From assembly GCA_016235595.1 (NCBI GenBank), contig JACRJX010000039.1, positions 62,001 through 126,000 of the forward strand: DNA of 64,000 bases, read 5' to 3'. The stretch comes from Verrucomicrobiota bacterium. GTDB taxonomy: Bacteria; Verrucomicrobiota; Verrucomicrobiia; CAIQCK01. This document shows positions 60,193 through 64,000 of this stretch, in pieces (the first letter of the stretch is position 1; the number at the start of each line of letters is the position of its first letter). Both the position numbers and the translations under genes were made by a program. Below the pieces are notes generated by a model. The model was not told where the DNA came from. It ran no database searches and saw only the letters and a list, made by a program, of their open reading frames with translations.

Positions 60193-62493
60193 TCATTGCC
60201 GCCCAACCGTTCCCATCAGGGCGACATGGTCGTACTCCCGGGAGTTGCGAACGAGTCGCCCCTTGGCGCTGCCCGGTGTCGCGGAGGGTTGCACCATCAA
60301 CCACCGGGCGATGGCTTGCGCAAGTTGCTTCGGGTGGACCGGCTTCGGAATGTAGTCATTCATGCCTGCGTCCAGACACATCTTCCGGTCTTCTCGCATC
60401 GCGTGGGCCGTCATCGCGATGATGGGGATGCGGCGGTTCAGCACGGCCGATTGCCGGCTGCGAATTCGCTGTGTCGCCTCAATCCCATCAAGCTCCGGCA
60501 TCTGCACGTCCATGAGCACCAAATCGTAAGGCATGGTTTCGAGGGCTTTGATGGCTTCCAAGCCGTCGGCAACCACGTCGGCTTGACAACCAAGCTTCTC
60601 AAGGATTTTGAGTGCAACCTTTTGATTGGTGATGTTGTCTTCGGCCAGCAAAATACGCGGTTTGATGTGCTGGTTTTGTTCCAGCGTGCGTGGCTTGATG
60701 CTTTGGGCACGAAAGAATCCGAGTTGCGGCAGACAGTTGAGGATCGTGAGGAGACAATTCTGGAGGGGGGTGTATTTGATCGGCTTGATCAGGCAGGCGA
60801 CGAATCCGATTTTGTTCAGTCGCGCCACCTGGCCGCGATGGACGGAGGCCATCATCATCACCAATTTGGTGTCTTGAAGCGCGGGGTTCTGCTTGATCAT
60901 CTGTCCCAAAGTCTCTCCATGGGTCCCGGGCATGATCATGTCCACAATGGCAATACGGAACGGATCGTTCGCCGTCGCCGCCTCGATCAGTCGCGCCAAT
61001 GCGGTATCGGCGTCCGAAACCACCTCGCACCGACAATTCCAGTTCTTCAAGAGGGTCCTCAACACCTTGCGGTTCGTGCTATTGTCATCCACTGCCAATA
61101 TCCGCACGCCGGCCAAGCCCTTGCCAGCTTCAGCCGCTGGCGGCGTCTGAACCGGTTGACGCTGAAATGGGACTGTAAACCAGAAGGTGGACCCCTCGCC
61201 CACTTCGCTCTCCACACCGATCTGGCCACCCATCATGCCGACAATACCCTTACAAATCGAAAGTCCCAAGCCGGTGCCACCGAAGTTCCTCGTCGTGGAG
61301 GCATCCACTTGACTGAACGGTTGGAAGAGGACACCGCGCTTGTCCGCCGGGATGCCAATGCCAGTGTCCTTCACAGAAAAACGCAGGGTGATCTGGTTTT
61401 CGTCGTTCGATTCCCGCCGAATGTGTATGGCCACCTCCCCTTGGTGGGTGAACTTGACGGCATTGTTAACGAGATTGATCAGAACCTGGCGCAAGCGCCC
61501 TGAATCGCCGCGCAATTGCAGTGGGATATCACTGTCAATCAGGAAGGTCATCTCCAACCCTTTCTGATGCGCGGACAAAGCAAGAATGTCACCTATTTCC
61601 TCGGTGATGGCACGCAAGTCGAAATCAAGGGTTTCCAGATCCATCTTGCCCGATTCAATCTTTGAGAAGTCGAGGATGTCGTTGATGAGAGCCAGCAGCG
61701 TGGCCGCGCTGTTCTTGACGGCTTCCGCATATTCATGCTGTTCCGCGTTCAATTCGGTGTCCATCAAGAGGCCGGTCATGCCAATGATGCTGTTCATCGG
61801 TGTGCGGATCTCGTGGCTCATGTTGGCCAGGAATGCGCTCTTGGCAATGTTCGCGCACTCGGCAGTCACCGCAAGTTGGTTGGCGTGTTCGATGGATGCC
61901 TCCAATTGACGGTTGACGGACTCGACATCCTTCTTTGCCTGGTTCAGCTGGATTTCGGCGCGCTTGCGCTCGCTGATGTCGCGGACAACACCCACGGCAT
62001 GCCAGCGGTTGCTCAGCAGCAATGTGGATAATGACAGTTCGACAGGGAACTCGGTTCCATTTTTGTTCATAGCTGTCAACTCCAGGAGTTTGCCCTGCGC
62101 GGCTCCTTGTCCCGTCGTGCGAAACCGCGCAAACGCCTGGTTGTGTTGCTCGTGGTAGCGTGATGGCGCCAGCAGGGCGTGAAGATTTTTGCCGATGACT
62201 TCCTGGTGTGTGTAGCCAAACATTCGTGTCGCCGCGTCGTTCCAAAAACAGATGTTCCCTTCGTTATCCATCATGATGATCGCATCCAACGCAAATGCGC
62301 TGATGCTGCGAAATTTCTCTTCACTCTCGCGTAGAGCCGCTTCAGTCCTTCGCCGTTCCGCGGGTTCCACGTTCCTCCGGTGCCAGAGCACGAAGAACGC
62401 AGCCGCGAGCAGGACCAGGCACATCCCACAGACAACCGGAAGCCAACACGATTGGATTAGCGATAGAAAATGCAATGGGGGGTTCACTAGCAC
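60193..62493 (-). CDS. hybrid sensor histidine kinase (PAS-HisKA-HATPase-REC-REC)
   Basis: A 766-residue protein starting at a GTG. One membrane helix (about residues 16-37) and no periplasmic sensor suggest cytoplasmic sensing. A PAS domain (about 60-175) with [12 protein letters not shown], a coiled linker, then HisKA with [14 protein letters not shown] (His227), HATPase with [16 protein letters not shown] and GGTGLGLSI (about 330-440), and two receivers with phosphoacceptors Asp518 (IVDMIMPG) and Asp662 ([11 protein letters not shown]). No HPt domain follows, so a separate phosphotransfer protein is expected. The start overlaps the previous gene's end by seven bases (GTGCTAG), coupling it with the pseudo-receiver. 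Confidence 0.95.
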   Translation of the reverse strand: MLVNPPLHFLSLIQSCWLPVVCGMCLVLLAAAFFVLWHRRNVEPAERRRTEAALRESEEKFRSISAFALDAIIMMDNEGNICFWNDAATRMFGYTHQEVIGKNLHALLAPSRYHEQHNQAFARFRTTGQGAAQGKLLELTAMNKNGTEFPVELSLSTLLLSNRWHAVGVVRDISERKRAEIQLNQAKKDVESVNRQLEASIEHANQLAVTAECANIAKSAFLANMSHEIRTPMNSIIGMTGLLMDTELNAEQHEYAEAVKNSAATLLALINDILDFSKIESGKMDLETLDFDLRAITEEIGDILALSAHQKGLEMTFLIDSDIPLQLRGDSGRLRQVLINLVNNAVKFTHQGEVAIHIRRESNDENQITLRFSVKDTGIGIPADKRGVLFQPFSQVDASTTRNFGGTGLGLSICKGIVGMMGGQIGVESEVGEGSTFWFTVPFQRQPVQTPPAAEAGKGLAGVRILAVDDNSTNRKVLRTLLKNWNCRCEVVSDADTALARLIEAATANDPFRIAIVDMIMPGTHGETLGQMIKQNPALQDTKLVMMMASVHRGQVARLNKIGFVACLIKPIKYTPLQNCLLTILNCLPQLGFFRAQSIKPRTLEQNQHIKPRILLAEDNITNQKVALKILEKLGCQADVVADGLEAIKALETMPYDLVLMDVQMPELDGIEATQRIRSRQSAVLNRRIPIIAMTAHAMREDRKMCLDAGMNDYIPKPVHPKQLAQAIARWLMVQPSATPGSAKGRLVRNSREYDHVALMGTVGRQ

Positions 62494-63026
62494 ATACGCA
62501 TGATGACGGAACGCAACTCGGTCGGATTGATCGGATAGTCCACAAACGTCGCTGCGCCGGCTTGAGTTGCCGCGGCCCAGCCTTCATGATCCCGGGCAGC
62601 TTTGAGAACGATCACCGGCGTTCTGCGGCCAACACGGTGGCGCGCGGCCAGCAAATCCAACGCCTGGCCCGTTGGACTGAGAATCGCAAGTATGACACCA
62701 ATCTCATCGCCGAACGCCGACTGCATCTCCATGGCTTCGACGACGTTCGCCGCGGTCATGAGGCGGATGCGATCCCGCCCAAGAATCAATGTCAGCGCCC
62801 GCCCCACCTGCTCATCGTCATCCACCAGCAACACCGACCTGCGCCCGAGCGCATGGCAGAAACGCGATGAGGCAATCTGTTGAGCGGTGGAGCGTTGCAG
62901 CCGGAGGGCGGCCGGGATTGCAGGAACGGCCGCGTCGAGCAAGCGCAACGAAGGCGCAAGCATAAGGCTGTCGGTCGAGGGTTCGAGGTCGGACGAAAAT
63001 ACCAGGTCTGCAAAATACGGTGACAT
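62487..63026 (-). CDS. pseudo-receiver protein (phosphoacceptor lost)
   Basis: A 179-residue protein. Residues 63-175 have a CheY-like fold: RRSVLLVDDDEQVGRALTL (Asp69-Asp71 acidic cluster intact), VILAILSPTG and RTPVIVLKAARDHEGW. In a normal receiver the second motif is LLDxxMPG, so the phosphorylated aspartate is Ala114 here. The switch Thr/Ser is Lys142, and the conserved Lys before Pro is Tyr164 (FVDYPINP). It therefore should not be phosphorylated by the usual chemistry. Residues 1-60 have no recognised domain. It sits one base after the TPR gene and overlaps the hybrid kinase start, so the three form an operon, perhaps with this protein as a phospho-independent regulator or adaptor. Confidence 0.85.
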   Translation of the reverse strand: MSPYFADLVFSSDLEPSTDSLMLAPSLRLLDAAVPAIPAALRLQRSTAQQIASSRFCHALGRRSVLLVDDDEQVGRALTLILGRDRIRLMTAANVVEAMEMQSAFGDEIGVILAILSPTGQALDLLAARHRVGRRTPVIVLKAARDHEGWAAATQAGAATFVDYPINPTELRSVIMRMC

Positions 63027-63027
63027 A

Positions 63028-64000
63028 TTACCTCCCGGCTGCGAGGCCAGCCTCCTCCATCACAGAACCAAGAATTCTGGCAGCGCCGGGCAGAACGTCA
63101 CGCAACCGGGCGATGCGCTCGTTGAGTTGGAATATCACGCTGGAAGCGCCCATGGCCACCAGCCAGCGATAACGCTTGAGAAACTCCTGACTGACTTGAG
63201 ATTCGTCAGCGACAAACAGCGGGCGGCACAGTCGGTCACACAGCACACCGCAGAGAATCCGAACCGCTTCGTGCGCGGGTGTTGCTGCACCGTTCACGGG
63301 TTCGAGCGCCGCCAGTGCCTCCGAAGCATTGTTATTGAGCAACAACGCCTCGGCCCTCTGCAAAAGAACAGCGGGATCCTGCGGCAAATGCTTGACCGCT
63401 TCCCCGGTCCAGTCGGCGGCGAACTCGGCAAACTCCGGCTGACTGAGCGCGATCTGTCCGCCGAAATGCCAGAGCGTGGCATCATCGGCATGTTCCTCCA
63501 CCAGCGCGTGCAATTGTTTGAGCGCTTCAACTCGCCTGTTTGCGCTTGCCAGAAACCGCGCGAAATCGAAACGAATCGGTTTCGACGCTGGGTCCTCAGC
63601 CAGCGCGGCGAGGAACTGCTCTTCCGCCGCCGCGGGCTTCTTTTGGTTGACGAGACAAATCGCCAGACAATGTTGCGGTCCGCCCCGGCGCACTTCCTTC
63701 GCAGCGGGCGTCAGGGTCGACTTGTCGCGCTTCGCGAGGCACTGGCGCATGTGTTCGGCAGCTTCGTCGAACCGCCCCAGCTCGATGCAACTGAGACCGG
63801 AGTTGAAATGCAGCGTTGCTGTCAGTCCATGCGCGCGCGCAACGGGCGATTGCAGCACGGTTGCGACGTCAGCAAATCGTCTCGCGCGGATCAAGTGCGA
63901 GGAATACAATGTCAGCAGGCGTTCCCGCACCTCCGGTGTTGTTGCTTGCGCGGACTGCGCCGACATCAACCGCAACGCTTCGGCATATTTTTCCAAGCCG
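63028..64000 (-). CDS. TPR-repeat protein (5' partial)
   Basis: The frame stays open to the window end, so the true start is probably outside. The 323 or so visible residues contain tetratricopeptide-like helix pairs: LHFNSGLSCIELGRFDEAAEHMRQCL, CLAICLVNQKKPAAAEEQFLAALAEDPAS, FDFARFLASANRRVEALKQL and AVLLQRAEALLLNNNASEALAAL. A TTG at 63994-63996 could be a start but has no ribosome site. The C-terminus (QEFLKRYRWLVAMGASSVIFQLNERIARLRDVL) is helical. It is followed one base later by the pseudo-receiver gene and then the kinase. It may be a scaffold in the signalling operon, or the tail of a longer enzyme with a TPR domain. Confidence 0.8.
   Translation of the reverse strand, partial: GLEKYAEALRLMSAQSAQATTPEVRERLLTLYSSHLIRARRFADVATVLQSPVARAHGLTATLHFNSGLSCIELGRFDEAAEHMRQCLAKRDKSTLTPAAKEVRRGGPQHCLAICLVNQKKPAAAEEQFLAALAEDPASKPIRFDFARFLASANRRVEALKQLHALVEEHADDATLWHFGGQIALSQPEFAEFAADWTGEAVKHLPQDPAVLLQRAEALLLNNNASEALAALEPVNGAATPAHEAVRILCGVLCDRLCRPLFVADESQVSQEFLKRYRWLVAMGASSVIFQLNERIARLRDVLPGAARILGSVMEEAGLAAGR

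Noticed and set aside
1-64000. tRNA, rRNA, insertion sequence and phage signals
   Set aside because: I saw no cloverleaf-type sequence, no transposase or integrase motifs and no terminal inverted repeats. Reading by eye is not exhaustive for tRNA.

Overview
The window is a GC-rich, densely coded bacterial chromosome segment with about 45 genes on both strands. It has no rRNA, tRNA, CRISPR array, insertion sequence or phage gene that I can see. The gene content points to the Verrucomicrobiota, probably the Pedosphaera/Limisphaerales side of the phylum. The pointers are a PEP-CTERM-anchored protease, squalene-hopene cyclase, a giant DUF4175 protein beside a squalene-cyclase-repeat protein, a two-domain ThyX, and many secreted glycosidase-like proteins without SusC/SusD. 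This placement is an inference from gene content; no marker gene is present to prove it.

Layout. (1) 1-6.8 kb: end of a thioredoxin-like gene, a DUF4405 membrane protein, then a complete RND tripartite efflux operon (periplasmic lipoprotein adaptor, inner-membrane pump, outer-membrane channel). (2) 6.8-15.7 kb: squalene-hopene cyclase and a small STAS-like protein, then on the minus strand the 1790-residue DUF4175 protein coupled to a squalene-cyclase-repeat protein. (3) 15.8-20 kb: a Tat-exported FAD oxidoreductase with a PIG-L deacetylase, a methyltransferase and a membrane acyltransferase. (4) 20-27.4 kb: mostly housekeeping: an MBL-fold hydrolase, two-domain ThyX, a PAP2 phosphatase, QueG and Mrp. 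An 80-bp 5' module is duplicated in front of the PAP2 gene and in front of a secreted TIM-barrel gene. (5) 27.5-44.3 kb: a double-headed FAD oxidoreductase, YjbQ, then secreted glycosidases, an esterase, an HI0933-type flavoprotein, a D,D-carboxypeptidase, a drug/metabolite transporter, a PEP-CTERM protease and a zinc phospholipase C/P1-nuclease-like protein. (6) 44.3-57.2 kb: a carbohydrate/sulfate-ester degradation neighbourhood with a sulfatase, a c-type cytochrome, a DUF4091 glycosidase, a CCP-like M14 carboxypeptidase, a concanavalin-like protein, a SUMF1-domain lipoprotein, a large CBM-bearing protein and a GH106-like rhamnosidase. (7) 57.2-64 kb: a radical SAM/SPASM protein, PPi-type phosphofructokinase, and a coupled operon of TPR protein, pseudo-receiver and hybrid histidine kinase.

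How it fits together: regions 5 and 6 look like a dispersed toolkit for breaking down complex, partly sulfated polysaccharide outside the cytoplasm. Oxidoreductases, CBM-bearing glycosidases, an esterase and a sulfatase are present, but no SusCD-like importer, which is normal for this phylum. The RND pump, hopanoid synthesis and the D,D-carboxypeptidase concern the envelope. The kinase operon at the right edge is a signalling module with a receiver-like protein that has lost its phosphorylation site.

A recurring regulatory pattern is a -10-like hexamer only 8-12 bases before the start codon with no Shine-Dalgarno sequence, seen for thyX, yjbQ, the 27501-31010 flavoprotein and others. This suggests leaderless or very short-leader transcripts. 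All functional calls come from reading motifs by eye; no database search or structure prediction was run.
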